Of a DNA stretch of 64,000 nt, positions 1 to 12,081 are shown one piece after another. Numbering within the stretch: the stretch's first letter is position 1; the number at the start of each line of letters is the position of its first letter. The notes beneath the pieces are model-generated. The model saw only the letters and a program-made list of their open reading frames with translations. It was not told the origin of the DNA and ran no database searches. Source of the stretch: Aristolochia californica (Eukaryota > Streptophyta > Magnoliopsida > Piperales > Aristolochiaceae); assembly GCA_029961685.1 (NCBI GenBank), contig JARWKL010000003.1:11627657-11691656 (forward strand), read 5' to 3'. Both the position numbers and the translations under genes were made by a program.

Positions 1-160
1 TAGTTTTTATTTCAAAAGAAATATGGCATCATGATAATATCTGGTTTTTCTTTTTGATTTGCTTCTTATTTGTCTTTTGTTACAAGAACTTGAATCTTAT
101 AACAATTTATGAGACTGAGGCTATTCAAGAAAAGTTTAGATGATTCTGATGACATTTGAG
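1..160. other. Flank of the first L1 insertion, no gene seen
   Basis: AT-rich sequence with no recognisable exon. It ends in GACATTTGAG (151-160), which recurs just after the L1 poly(A) at 6375-6384, so it is the left flank of that insertion. By position it may be ALG1 intron, but no ALG1 exon was found here. Confidence 0.5.
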
Positions 161-482
161 GGAGTAATGTACGCTTAACCAAAATAAAAAGTAATACACA
201 TCAGGCTATTGTATCATGTGCCGTGCGATTTCAAAATCGTTAACGTGTGCTGAACATCAATATGCGAGAGAGATTCCCCCTGACGGTCATCGCTACTCCG
301 GCAGGGCCATCACAACCATCTATGACGCCGGTAGAAGACGCGACGAAGTTGTGACGAGAAGAACCGAAAGAAATTTCTATCCACGGTGAGGAAGAAAATC
401 CAACAGACCGTCGGATTCGTCCAACCACCGCTCTAGCGAGCCTTCAGAGGCTCTGACAGAGGACCAAGAAGCCTGTTGGACG

Positions 483-2226
483 ATGGTCACCCGACGGAAG
501 CAGCGAAGCAACCTTTTCCGCTTCAGATACGAAAAATGTAGAGTGACCATTGAGAGAGTCGTTTGGAAAATTGGTCTAGTGATCCGCATCTCTTCAGCTG
601 ACGGATCAAAACTCTCCTTCATCTGCATCCCAGTAGAAGCAATCCACAACTTCAGGCTTCAATTTCAGAGAGCGACCACGGAAATGGAAAAATCCCGTGA
701 ACTTTGGTTACGAGATTCGATTTTCTTCTTCTCGGTGACTATCTTTCGTGGTCGTAGGGAATGTCGGGTCACTCACAGAAGAGGAACTTTCGTTTTGGTT
801 AGATTGTTCATCCCCGAGGCCACAAACTCGGGTTTTGGTTGGAAAGAGCTAGTCGATGCTCTCTAGTGCTTCTCCTCGACACTTGATCCAATAGAGGCGC
901 CAATCCAGAGAAAGATTCCCTCCACACACATAGATACCTCTGAAATCATCCAAATCCTGCCAAACCTTCTCCACGATGGGTGCAGAATTTTGACTCGCTC
1001 CATTCTCGACCAAACATCCCCTAGCGCCGTCAAATCCAGCATTCTTCACTGGCTGATTGACGAACTGCACCTCCCTTACACTCCTAGAATCTCCTACCTC
1101 AGCCCTCAAACTTGGTTTGTTCATTTTGGAACCCAGCAGGAGTCTTCTGCGGCTCTTGGTCTCGTATCCCACACCACCTCAGGCATCACTGGGGTCTCAG
1201 AGTGGCTCCCCTCGGAACCCTCCAGCCAGTACGGCCAATGGGTTTCTACTACCGGACTTCTTGCCTTGCTCTAGCAGAACACGGTTTTCTCGAGAGTCAT
1301 CTCTGAGTTTGGCTCCATCATTGCTTTGGACTTGCTCACGGAGCACTGGCACCGTCTTGATGAGGCCCAGATCTTCGTCAACCCTCTTCACCCTTGTGAA
1401 GGGTAATATTTCAGATGCATTATGGTGGACAAAGCGCAGTACTAGATCCGCATCAGCATTGTTGAGAGGGATGACTTTAGAGATGTGGTCCCTGAAATCA
1501 CAGCCAAGTTTCGGGAAGCCACACAACCAGTCAATACTTTGGGAGTAGCACCTCTGGACCCCCCAGGTAGCTTTATAGCTGGCACAAGATCGATTCTTGT
1601 TGACCCCCTCAGCTTTCCCTCACACCTATCCGACACATCACTCACCCACCCACCCACCCCAGTCCCCCACAGAAAATACCCTTGGCCCAGATAGAACCTA
1701 CTCCAAACTTCCAACTGTCGTCCACCCTCACTTCCCCTCCCATTTAGACCCCCACATGCCCCCCTATAAATCTTTCCCATTGCCCCCACTCCCTCAAGCT
1801 TCCCCCCGGATAATGGACTCCCCGTCACCTCCGAGAAATCCCCACCCTGAAAATTACCTCTCTGACACAGAGTTCGAAACCAACGAGCGTGCTCCCCGTG
1901 GTCACGTGCAAAACATTTCTCCTCCTCCTGTTGTCACCTACCAGCGCCAAGCTAGAGGCCAATTGAGACAACTTCTCCAGGGAGGACCCAGTGCCACCAC
2001 TCGATATTCCTTCAACCCAAAGACAGGAGATTTCATCCTACCAGAACCGGGTGAAAGAGCTCAAAAGTTTGTGGCTGCTCTCCAGTCAAAGCAGCATAAA
2101 TACGACCCAGAAACCTGGTCCTAGATAGTGGAACTTGCCAAAGTGATGGGCACCGTCTTCACGGAGCCTCTCCTGGGAGATAACCACCTATCTGAGAATT
2201 CAAAAAAGAAGAAATATGATCAATGA
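483..2226 (+). pseudogene. LINE copy 1 ORF1 remnant
   Basis: Broken first ORF of the L1. Pieces in different frames match the corresponding part of copy 3, including a basic N-terminal stretch (NLFRF near 510-525), a central region (EWLPS, SQYGQW) and a proline-rich linker near 1600-1850. The last open piece (1597-2226) carries an in-frame TAG at 2122-2124. Where ORF1 ends, the TGA at 2224-2226 overlaps the ORF2 ATG at 2223-2225 as ATGA, and copy 3 keeps the same overlap. In plant L1s, ORF1 is a nucleic-acid-binding, gag-like protein. I could not identify an intact zinc knuckle or DUF4283 domain here, so the domain type is uncertain. Confidence 0.7.
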
Positions 2227-5200
2227 TCATTCTCTCCTGGAATGTTCGTGGAATTGGGTCCTTGTGTCGCTGCGCCTCCATTCGGGACCTTCTTGCCTCT
2301 TCCAAGGCAAATGTTGTTGTTCTTCAAGAAACCAAGGCGACTTCTCTTCCCCTTGGATATATTCGAGAGTTGTGGCCCCTAAAGGAGCCCGGCTGGGCTT
2401 CAATGGATATAGTGGGTTCGGTTGGCGGCATCCTATTGATGTGGGACACTAGTTCTATTGAGGTGCTTGATTGTTGTTATGGCTCTTACTCCCTTGGCCT
2501 CAAGCTGTGAGACAAAGGTTCGGGGAACAATTGGTGTCTAGTAGGTGTCTACGGCCCTACCAGACACCACAAGCACCACCTTTTTTGGGATGGCCTATTG
2601 TGGACTTGTCAGATGTGGACTATTCCTCCGATGCTTGCAGGTGACTTCAATGTTACTTCTGCCATGAGAAATCCTCTGCCGTCCCAGAGAATCACAACCT
2701 CCATGAGGCTTTTGCTGACTTTATTGGCAATTGGGACCTGGATGAGATTATCCTATATGGGAAGACCTACACTTGGTCAAATGGTAGACAACCCCCTGTC
2801 CTCTCCAAGCTTGACCGATTCTTAGCCAACAATGATGGCTTCAGCTCTATAGCAATGTCTCTGGCAAAGTTCTCACTCGAGTCATCTCTAATCATTGGCC
2901 GATTATGGTTGATACCCATTTGGCAGTTGCCACCCCCCCCCCCCCCCCCCCCCCCCCCTCTTCAGATTCAATAATAATTGGTTGGCAAACTTTTCTTTTG
3001 ATCTCTCTGCAGTTCTTCGGGAGAATATGACCGTTGCTGGCCCGAGCGGGTGGACCTTACCAATCAAGCTAAAGATGTTGAAGCCGTTGCTGCGGTCTTG
3101 GGCCTTTGAGAAGAAGGCCTCTTCCTCGGCTGTGAGAGCCAATGCCCTTGCTCAAATAGCCGCTCTTGACTCTGAGGAGTCTAGAGGTCTCTCTTCTCTG
3201 GAAGTCTCTCAGAGGTATGCTCTTCAACGACAATTGCAGTCCTTTGCCCACATCGAGCTAGTGCACTGGAAGCAACGTGCAAGATTCAAATGGCTCTCTA
3301 ATGGGGATGCTAACACTAAATTCTTTCATGAAGTTGCCACTACTCGTAGAAGGGCCAACCGCATGACCTTGCTCAGTGTCAATGGTGAGACCACCTCGGA
3401 CCGAACCCTTATATTTGACTCACTGGTGAATTTTTACTCTGATCACCAACCAGTCCGCCCTTTCTTCCAAAGGGTTAACCTTTAGGTTATTCCATCAACT
3501 GCAGCAAGCCTCATCGAGCTCCCCTTCTCCAGCCGGGAAATTGAAATTGCAGCCCTTGGTCTTCCTTTGGATAGCGCTCCGGGCCCGGACGGATTCAACG
3601 AGGAATTTTATCGCCGTTGTTGTCCCTTCATTAGAGACGACAATTCTGGCATGGCCCGCTCCTTTTATCAGCATGGCATCAGATATAGGAGCAATGGAGC
3701 CTCGTACATTGCCCTCATCCCTAAAAAAGATGGGGCAAAGTTCTCATTCGACTTCCAACCGATTAGTCTCACTACTAGTGCATAAGGTGATTGCACGCCT
3801 CCTTGCTAATCGCCTCAAGGCGGTCCTCCCTATTGCCATTCACCATGGCCATAGTGCTTTTATTAAGGGAAGGAACATTCTTGATTCGGCCATGGCATGT
3901 AACGAACTTATCCACCACTTCAAGGTTCTCAAGCTCCCCAGATTCATCCTCAAGCTTGACTTCAAAAAAACATTTGACAGAGTCAACTAGAAGCTTCTGG
4001 ACATCCTCCTGGGGAAGATGGGATTTTGGGAAAAATGACGCTTCTGGATCCGAAGCTGCATCTCCTCTATAAGTTACTCCGTCCTTCTCAATGGAACAGT
4101 TTGTGGGTATTTTAAGTGAACCAGGGGAATCAGACAGGGAAATCCCCTTTCCCCCTTGCACTTCAATGTGGTAGAAAAATATCCTCCTTGATCTACTCGG
4201 CCAAGAACATGGGATGGCTCCTCCCCATGACAGATTGCATAACCTTATGATATTCTGATGCTCCAGTTTGCAAATGATACTATTTGCTTCGGGATTGGTA
4301 CTATGGATCAGATCAGAAAACTGCGTGCTGTTATGGGATCATTTGAATTGGCTTCTGGTCAGAACATAAACTGGGGAAAAACCGCTCTTCTTGGCTACCA
4401 CATCGATCCAACTGAGCTTGAGGATACGGCAGACTACTTGGGATGCTCTGTGGAAAATCTGCTAGCTACATATCTTGGGTTCCCACTTTTTGATTCTCGG
4501 CCTTCAACTTCACTATGATCCCCCCTCATTGAGAAATTTGAAAAGAGGCTAGCCATTTGGAGGGGTAAGCTCTTATCTACACCGGGGCACCTCACTCTCC
4601 TCAAGTCTTGTTTGGCAAGGCTGCCAAATTATTTGCTATCATTTATGCACTGTTTGGCCTCTGTTTGCTCCAAAATTGACACCATCCGTCGGCGATTTCT
4701 CTGGAGAGGATCAGAAGACACCTTCAAATACCACTTAGTTAGTTGGAAGGATATTTGCTTGCCTCATAATAGGGGAGGATTAGTCATCCAGCCTACGAGG
4801 GAAATGAACAAAGCTCATATGCTCAAATGGATTTGGAACTTCAACACCAAGCATGACAGTTTTTGGAGAAATATGGTCAAATTCTACCTTCAGTTTTCGA
4901 GTGCCTGGTGGAGAGAGGGTGATGCCTCTTGCCTCCTATCCCCGATATGGAAATCAATTTATAAGCTCCTCCCAGTATTCAGAGATGCTACCTTGTTTCA
5001 CACGGGCAATGGAAGGACCCTACTCTTCTGGTCGGATGAATGGTGTGGCCCCTGCTCTCTCTCGAAGGACTTCCCGGGACTGTATAGGGTGGCTTGCGAC
5101 CTCTCTTGCTCAGTGGCTGATTCTTGGAGGGATCAATCGTAGAGTCTCCCGTTCCGTCGGTGACTAAATGATGAGGAATCTTTGGCTTTTTGCTCTCCTT

Positions 5201-6315
5201 GTCTCAACAACACTATTATCCGGGAGCATTCAGTTGATAAGCTGACTTGGAAGCCCACCATTAATGGCCGATTCACGGTTGCCTCTGCTTACTCTCATAT
5301 CAGAAAGCTAGACTACAATATACATGAGCACAAGGCAAATTTTGCTAGGAAACTCTTGGCACCAAGCAAAATCAAAATTTTCATGTGGTCGGCCATCAGA
5401 GAACAAATCCTTACATCTGACAACCTTCAGAGAAGAGGATTCACCGCCCCTGATCTTTCTTGTCCCCTTTGTGGTGAGTGCGATGAGACAGTCCAACACG
5501 TCCTCTCACACTGTGGATTTTCTTGGCAAGTCTAGATGAATTTTTTTCAAAAGATTGGGCTCCAAATGGGGCTACATCAGGACCTATTTGGCACCTTTGA
5601 GATGGTTAGAAGGATTCGCCTTTCACGGTTGGGCAAGTTAATACTTTCGGCCTGTCTTGCACATGTTCCATAGTGCATTTGGCTCGAGCGAAATAACCGA
5701 AGATTCAACTCCAAAGCTTGCACCTCGAACAACACGGCTTCACATGCCGTTGGTCTCATCTCGAGTTGGCTTCATACAAGGAAGGAATTTGCCGCTCTAT
5801 TGGGTGTTTCCCTTCGGGAAAATTGGAACTTGATTGCCCATATGACTGGCCCCTGCAGGACTCCGATTATGGCCATCTGGGATCCTCCCCCTTGCGACAT
5901 CATAAAACTCAATTTTGATGGTAGTGCTATTGGCTGTCCTAGGCCGGCTGGAGCAGGCAGTGTTTTCAGAGGTGACAATGGAAACCCTATTCTATTGTAT
6001 GCTGGACCGATGGGCATTGCTGATGCTAATACTATTAAAGTTAGTGCTCTTCTATTCAGCCTCCAAATTTTCAAGGAAAGTTTCCATGGCAAGTTAATAA
6101 TTGAAGGAGACTCGAAGACTGTCATCAGTTGGTGTTCCAAAGACAACTCTCCCCCTTGGCACCACTGGCCCATCACAGATTGTATTGCTGACATTGTATC
6201 TTCTTGTAATTGGAATCTCATTCCTAGATCAACCAACTCTTTGGTTGATAAATTGACAAAATTCGGAACTTCCCAGTAATCTCTCATTGTTTGGGAAAAC
6301 TTCCCTCTTTTGTAA
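2223..6315 (+). pseudogene. LINE copy 1 ORF2 (endonuclease-RT-RNase H) remnant
   Basis: The second ORF would encode the enzyme that nicks the target and copies the RNA into it. Visible in order: an APE-type endonuclease start (SWNVRG, QETK, later GDFNVT), reverse transcriptase (APGPDGFNEEFYR near 3580; LKLDFKKTFDRVN then a stop near 3990; LQFANDT near 4263, where active elements have a double D), YLGFPLF, a zf-RVT cysteine/histidine cluster (CPLCGECDETVQHVLSHC near 5461-5514), and RNase H (LNFDGS near 5910; IEGDSKTVISW near 6100). The RNase H helix reads TIKVSALLF where copy 2 has TAEVSALLF, so an acidic catalytic position is lost. A run of 26 C replaces coding sequence at 2933-2958. The C-terminus by comparison with copy 2 is at 6315. 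It cannot make a functional protein. Confidence 0.88.
2933..2958. repeat. Homopolymer C run (26 nt) inside LINE ORF2
   Basis: Twenty-six C in a row at the position where copy 2 (near 25677-25690) has ordinary coding sequence (GGGCCCTCCCCCTTTC). Copy 3 has a similar 19-C run beside a deletion. It may be biological slippage, or a gap-fill or sequencing artefact. Confidence 0.9.
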
Positions 6316-6374
6316 TTTGCTCTTTTGAGCAATGGTCTTAATAAAATTCAGCATTATTTAAAAAAAAAAAAAAA

Positions 6375-7274
6375 GACATTTGAGTGAGCATCAAGAAAAT
6401 ACTTGATGATGTTTTGAGTAGTATGAATTGGTGAGGGAAATTTGTGGAGGAACTTGATAGAGTTTTGAGGTTTGACAAACGGGCCTAGTCTTTCAATTTT
6501 TTTATTAGGACTCATTGTATATGTTTTTGGCTCTGATGACAAGTAGCTTAGTTTTTGGTACAGTTCTTGATGGACTTCATCGGTACATCAAAGAGGAATG
6601 ACTAGAAGAATTGAGGGACAATGACAAGAGTTATAAGAGGAAACATCTCATGTAATTTTGTGAAGACCCTAATTCTGTTAAAATGATGTGGTTTTTTATG
6701 TATGGCCACCTCAGAATTGTTGGTAATGAAAATGAAAGAGGATATGGTGCATGTGTTTTTAATTTTTTGAGGTCCAAAACACTCTTATGCAGGCTCTGTT
6801 AAGGTACCAAAAACATAATCATCAGAGGCATCAGTTTGTCTTTGAAGCATAAATGGCCAAAATATCAAATACATTCAAGACAAAGTAGTTATAAAAGAAG
6901 GCTGGATGAGGCCTGCTATTCAGACAAAAGTATAAAAGAACAAAAAAGAGGGTTTGGCTTGTGATACGGTTGCTAGGCATTGAGGTCTTACTTCAGCTAT
7001 TACATATTGGTATCTTGCCCATGTATCTTTGTTCGTGTGCATAAATTATTTACTTGTCTTCATCATTTCCAGGAAAGATACTGATGTCTCATTTAAAGGT
7101 GTGCTTCATATAAATTTTGGAAGGACCTAAATTTGAAGAGAAGATAGTATGAAATGATCATGGCAATCAATGTTTAAAACCCAATATCCAAACTTTTTAT
7201 TTCCTATGATGATTATATTCCTGCATTCAATTAGAACTTTGGTTCTTTTTGATTCTTTGAGTCATATTTGAACT
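6375..7274. other. Non-coding stretch between two insertions
   Basis: About 0.9 kb between the L1 poly(A) and the LTR element. It starts with the second copy of the L1 target duplication and ends with GAACT, the target duplication of the LTR element. I see no exon or RNA gene. It is probably ALG1 intron, by position only. Confidence 0.5.
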
Positions 7275-7613
7275 TGTTGAAGAGAAGATATGAAAGCCTC
7301 TTACATGACTCTCACAGTAAGCAGTCTCACAGAGCTAGAATTAATATGGTGGAGTCTTACATGAGTCTCACAAAAGATGGTCTCATAGGAGAGTCTCAGT
7401 TTAAAGGTGTTTTAGTTATGTTAGTCTTCTATTTATGTTGAGTTATTTAATTATGTTAGGACTTATCTTTAAGTGTTAGAGTTTGGGTGTAATTGGGACA
7501 AATGTAGTTTAATTGTAATTGGATTTTTCTACTTTCCTATATTATAAATAGGAGTTCATGTACTCTAATTACATCAAGTTAATAAAGCTTTTATCTTCTC
7601 CATAAATTCAACA
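7275..7613 (+). repeat. 5' LTR of the 7275-12418 element
   Basis: Starts TGTTGAAGAG, ends ATTCAACA, and contains a TATA-like ATTATAAATAGG about 85 bp before its end. It matches the right LTR over its whole length. Confidence 0.93.
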
Positions 7614-7626
7614 TAGTATCAGAACA
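7614..7626 (+). promoter_or_regulatory. Primer binding site (initiator tRNA-Met type)
   Basis: TAGTATCAGAACA directly follows the LTR and resembles TGGTATCAGAGC, the complement of the initiator tRNA-Met 3' end used by most Ty1/copia elements. Confidence 0.75.
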
Positions 7627-10600
7627 GGTTCTGTGAGTTGACTCGGTCAACCCACAAAGATAATGTGATCCTTTTCTAATCTATTATCTCTAGAAGTTTA
7701 GGTTCGAATCTACCTTTTCTTTTCTCTCTTTTCAGCCCATATACCCGTTGTTTGTTTTACATTTTCACCTCTATACTGAGCTTTTAATATTGCATGTTAT
7801 ATATTGTTGGAGTTTTATTCTGAGAATCATCTTCTTCTCTATTTTGTTTACTGCTGCCTTGCTATTCTATTTCTGGGAGGTTTTGGTTCATCGCTGATAG
7901 AGGTTGTTGATCATAATCTCTCAGTTGTTGATTTATTTCTAGGTCGCATACTGAGATGGTTCTTCGCTGGCCTTTCCATTACATCCTGAGCTTACCGCTG
8001 TCAATATTTCTATTCTGAGTTGATTTGCCAGATGTCTTCTTCTGGTTTGGCATCTTATTATTCCGCAACTATATCCCGAGCATTACTCTGCATCTGGTAT
8101 ATCATTCTGAAAACAGAATCGATGCCTGTGTTTTTAGGCTGCTGGAGGACAACAACTTTGCTGTTTCTGCCGAGTTAATCTGATGGATCTTCTATTTCTA
8201 GAAGTTACTGCTCAAGCCTAACTCGAAGTATTAAACTCGGATTTACTGTTGTTAAATTCCAGAATAGACTCTACCATTAAAATCAAAGTCATATAACCAT
8301 TACTGGTTGGAAGATTTTCTACTGAAAAAACAGTTGCCGATCTTGAATTAATCTATCCTAGAAGACGTCTCTGCTGAGTCCGTTTTCTGTTTCGGCTCGT
8401 TGGATTATTTCCTTCGCTGAGAACTGTGTTTTCGTCGAGTTATTTGCTCTTACCGGCTGTCGACATCTTCCGAAGTAGCTCTTTGGTTCTGCTGGTTCTT
8501 TGGTTCTTATTTTGCTGTGGCATCTTCCTGTTCGCTGCTACCTCTACGAGATTGTCTTTGCTGTCAATTCTCGCTCTGTTAATCTAGAAGTTGTCTTTCC
8601 TTCACTGCCTTATTTCTGCCTTTGCCGGATCGTTATTGAGCTATCTCTGTCGAGAATCACAATCCCGTTGCCATTGTCGGAAAAGACGACATTGTTCCGA
8701 TGTTTTGAAACTCTTCAAGGCGTCAACAGTAGGAGTTATCTTGTTGGTTCACTGCCACGCTGTTCGGAAACTAGCGTCGTGGGGAAGAATGTTGCAAAAT
8801 TAATGTTTCCCTAAAGTTAGGAAACTAGGTTTAATCGAGCATTGGTTTTGAACGCAACCCGGACCGGGCCGAGTTAGCCCAGTGAATCTGCCAACCCGAG
8901 GTTGTTTTTGTTTTGCTGAATCAACTCGGTTCGGGTCAACCCAATGAATCAACTTAGGCCCTGGTCAACCGGACTCGGCCCACTTATTTTCTGCCTCGGT
9001 TATACGTGTTCGGGTCCCAAGTTCTATACATATTTCTTCTGTGACTCGATTATATTAGTCTACTATTTCACTTGGTTCAACTTGTTTCTCTTTCTCCGGC
9101 TAGATTATTATCTTGGATTATTACTTGGTTCCAACATACTATTTGGTGCAACTTCCTTATTTACTAATGGACTCGTTGCGGACTATTTCACGTGTCCTTA
9201 TTACTTTTAAGGACTTTTATTTTTTACCTATTATCCGCTGCTATATAACTGGACATGTGGTACATGTTATTTGGGCATTGGCCCATTTTCACTACTGCTA
9301 TTGTGTCTCTCTGATTGCGACTTTATTTCTGAAGAAAAACTCCTTGGTCGCTTGCTTTGGGATCATTATTTGCTGACTATTGTCGGCATTGGTTCGTCTG
9401 ATGCGGAATTTGAATTTCTTAGAAAAATAAAGCACATGGTGGCCTCAACATCTTATCTTCCTCTTTGCCCATTACCCTTGGTAGTTTCTTCTACCATCTT
9501 TTATTTGACTCTCACATACCACTTTGGGCCAATATCTTGTGTGTTGCTTCAGTTAGTTTACCTTTATATATATCTATATCTATATATATAGATATAGATT
9601 TGGTTTTTGTATTTTCAATTTTAATAAGGGGTTTTCTAGAGCCATTTAGTTTAGAAGGAAAATTGTCCACTAGAGGTAGAATCTAGCTGTATTCAATCTC
9701 TTTGAGAGAGATTTGGAATTCATGTAATAGGGTATTACACTTAACTTTAAAAGGTCAAAATCTCTTTACTTGTAATTTCAATTGATACCAAATAATAGTG
9801 ATACCAAATCTAGGGGGGTACTCTTTTAATCTGGAGTATTCAGAGAAGACGACTGAACAGGTCTTCTAATTATTTGTTGTCTAGGTATTCTGGGTATGAT
9901 AATATGTCTATATGAGTTTAAAGATAAAGTAAAGCAAATAAGACTAAAGATTACTAAATTACAGGATATTATAGTTAAGGCTATAAAAAGGAAAATCATA
10001 TACCAAAATATCTTACTAATATATTTAATAAAAGGAAAATATCAGAAGCAAGTAAGTTTTCTAACTGTTCTGGCAAAAATATAAAATATCCAGATAATTC
10101 TATTCCTACTATACTTAACAACAGTATATAATGGAAAAAACCTATGATATAGCACAATAGTCTCTCAAAGTATTATACAACAAAGCTAAATACAGATAAT
10201 AAGAAGGCAGTATTCTTAACACAAATCTTAAAAACAGTCGTAGAATCTTATTAATTAACCAAATATACGTCAAGGGTACGGCGGCATTGTATCTTTCGGG
10301 AGCGACGCTTGGCTCTTTGGAAGCAAGGCTCCTCAGAGGCAGATGCGACTGTCAGGGAATAACCCTCACCCAGTAGTATTCCAGCCTAATATACCCAAGA
10401 TTGACTATAACTACTAACACACAATAAAAGCAGTAAGAATCAGAGCAAGAAGAACAATACCAAGCGTAATAAAAAGAAGGAGCATATAGACAATACTGAT
10501 CAAGGGAGAAGACACAAGAAGACAGAGAAACTAAAGATCGATAATCAAATAGATGTAAACTTCCAAAAGGTAACCCCTAAACTTCTTAGTGGTTAGATCT

Positions 10601-11050
10601 TTCTCAGATTTCCAATAGCTCTCGAACACCCAAGACATGAAGAGGTGTGTGCTTCCCTAGCAAAAAGCTTTGGCCACGGGCTCCTTTCATAATCCGACAC
10701 ACAAATAGCCCTTTGGTCTCCGTGGACAATAACGGGCAAACATCGGAACATAGCACCGTGAAACCTCAGAGGGTCACAATGCTTTTACCGCATGCTCGGG
10801 ATGAATCCAAATTTAGAGGAAATCTTTACAGATCTAACCAAAAAGAGTTGAGGAGTTCCCTTAGGGAAGACCCCGAACTGGAGAAATTAAAGGAATGGAA
10901 AACGAAAACTTACTGCAGAGATCGTATACGGAAACGGCTCAGAAGGGTTTTGGGACGATGGAAGGAGGAGACATGGATGCAAGGAGTAGGCAAAAGGATT
11001 CTCTCATTCATATCTTTGAAGTCTTACATATGGCTATTTATAGCCCAAAC

Positions 11051-11289
11051 TTTTTTTTTGAGAAGAGTTGTAAATGTATTCAAAAGAAAAAATACAAACC
11101 TAGAGACTAAAAAGACATTTCCTCCACAACAAGATGTTGGAGGGTAACGCCTTTTTTAGCTTGAACATCGGCTAAATGATTAGCGGATCTTGGAACATGC
11201 CCAAACTTGCCGACACATGATAGAAAAAAGGAATCACTCGGGTGCTCATTGGGCCCCATCGACAGTGATTGCTCTTTTGTGCTATCCAA
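11051..11289 (-). mobile_element. 5'-truncated LINE tail with RNase H C-terminus
   Basis: On the minus strand an open frame ends with HVPRSANHLADVQAKKGV, the C-terminal motif of the RNase H domain of plant LINEs. About 50 bp of 3' untranslated sequence follows and finishes in nine A (T run at 11051-11059 on the plus strand). This looks like a severely 5'-truncated LINE insertion nested in the LTR element. It is a different family from the three large L1 copies. No target duplication was identified, and the right edge runs into the AT microsatellite. Confidence 0.7.
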
Positions 11290-11315
11290 GTGTGCGGTTA
11301 CAAAAAGATCATTAC

Positions 11316-11433
11316 AATATATATATATATATATATAGATATATATATATATATATAGATATATATATATATATATATCTATATAGATAGATAGATATAT
11401 AGATATCTATATAGATATATAGATATATATAGA
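11316..11433. repeat. AT / GATA microsatellite, palindromic
   Basis: Alternating AT with interspersed TAGA and TCTA units for about 118 bp. It is self-complementary and could form a hairpin or cruciform. Confidence 0.9.
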
Positions 11434-11640
11434 GTAGCCGTATGTATCAAGACAGGTGTGGTGGCAAGGCGATGGTCACTACACCAATGGACAACTAGCC
11501 TTGGGAAGAAAAGAGATTTGTCGAAAGCCTATTCACTAACATCCTCATTTGGAAGGAAGAGTTCGTTTTGTGGCAAAGATCCTCTTCTGTGAAAAAGGTT
11601 TGCGTTCCTATGGGGCACATCCTGAGGGGAAAGATCGTTA

Positions 11641-11660
11641 TGTGTGTGTGTGTGTGTGTA
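11641..11660. repeat. TG dinucleotide microsatellite
   Basis: About ten TG units. Confidence 0.85.
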
Positions 11661-12070
11661 TATTTATATATTTTTAAGTCTATTGAGACTTTTTATATGT
11701 ATCCGTAGGTCTTGTATCGCCATCTTGTGAATGATAGGCATTACCTACTTATCACCTATTTCTAACCTTCGAGAGTCGGTGCCCGGTGTTGGGACACCAT
11801 GATGGAGGAGTTTATTACTACATCTATGTTATTTGGTTCAAGCTGGAATCACTACCATTACCTCCCAGCTTGAGGAGGAGAAGTAGAAGAAAAAATACAA
11901 GAAAGAGGTATTTTATTCCATATGTTGTGGTAATTTTATTGTGACAAAAATATTCAAGAAAGGGGGAGCACAAAAGATGAAGTTTTTGCATCTAAAAAGA
12001 AATTTTTGCAGCAAAGAAAATTGAAGACCAATAATCATTTTCATTGCAAACTGAAGTTATAAACTCCAGC

Positions 12071-12081
12071 TTAAGCGGGAG
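12071..12081 (+). other. Polypurine tract of the LTR element
   Basis: TTAAGCGGGAG directly precedes the right LTR (TGTTGAAG), the expected place for the plus-strand DNA primer. Confidence 0.65.

Larger units (their letters stand above)
161..6374 (+). mobile_element. L1-like LINE, copy 1, near full length, inactivated
   Basis: Non-LTR retrotransposon of the plant L1 type. It has a 5' leader, a degraded ORF1, an ORF2 with endonuclease, reverse transcriptase, zf-RVT and RNase H regions, and a 3' poly(A) ending at 6374. The target duplication GACATTTGAG is exact for 10 bp (151-160 and 6375-6384) and extends to 13 bp with one mismatch, which fixes both ends. Two more copies of the family lie at 24985-29130 and 31720-37717. 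Many stops and frameshifts, an N in the reverse transcriptase catalytic box and a K at an RNase H acidic position show that it is dead. It lies upstream of the ALG1 exons in the same orientation. Confidence 0.93.
7627..12070. other. Interior of the non-autonomous LTR element
   Basis: Contains a T/C-rich stretch (about 7740-9700), an A-rich stretch (about 9890-10260), unassigned sequence (10260-11040), a small antisense LINE tail (11051-11289) and AT and TG microsatellites. The longest open frames (166 codons at 10647-11147, about 100 codons at 8500-9600) match no family I recognise and lack retroelement motifs. Confidence 0.6.

Noticed and set aside
9890..11150. Endogenous pararetrovirus or other captured virus in the LTR element interior
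   Set aside because: The lysine-rich A-rich stretch and the 166-codon frame show no movement, coat, protease or reverse transcriptase motif that I can see.
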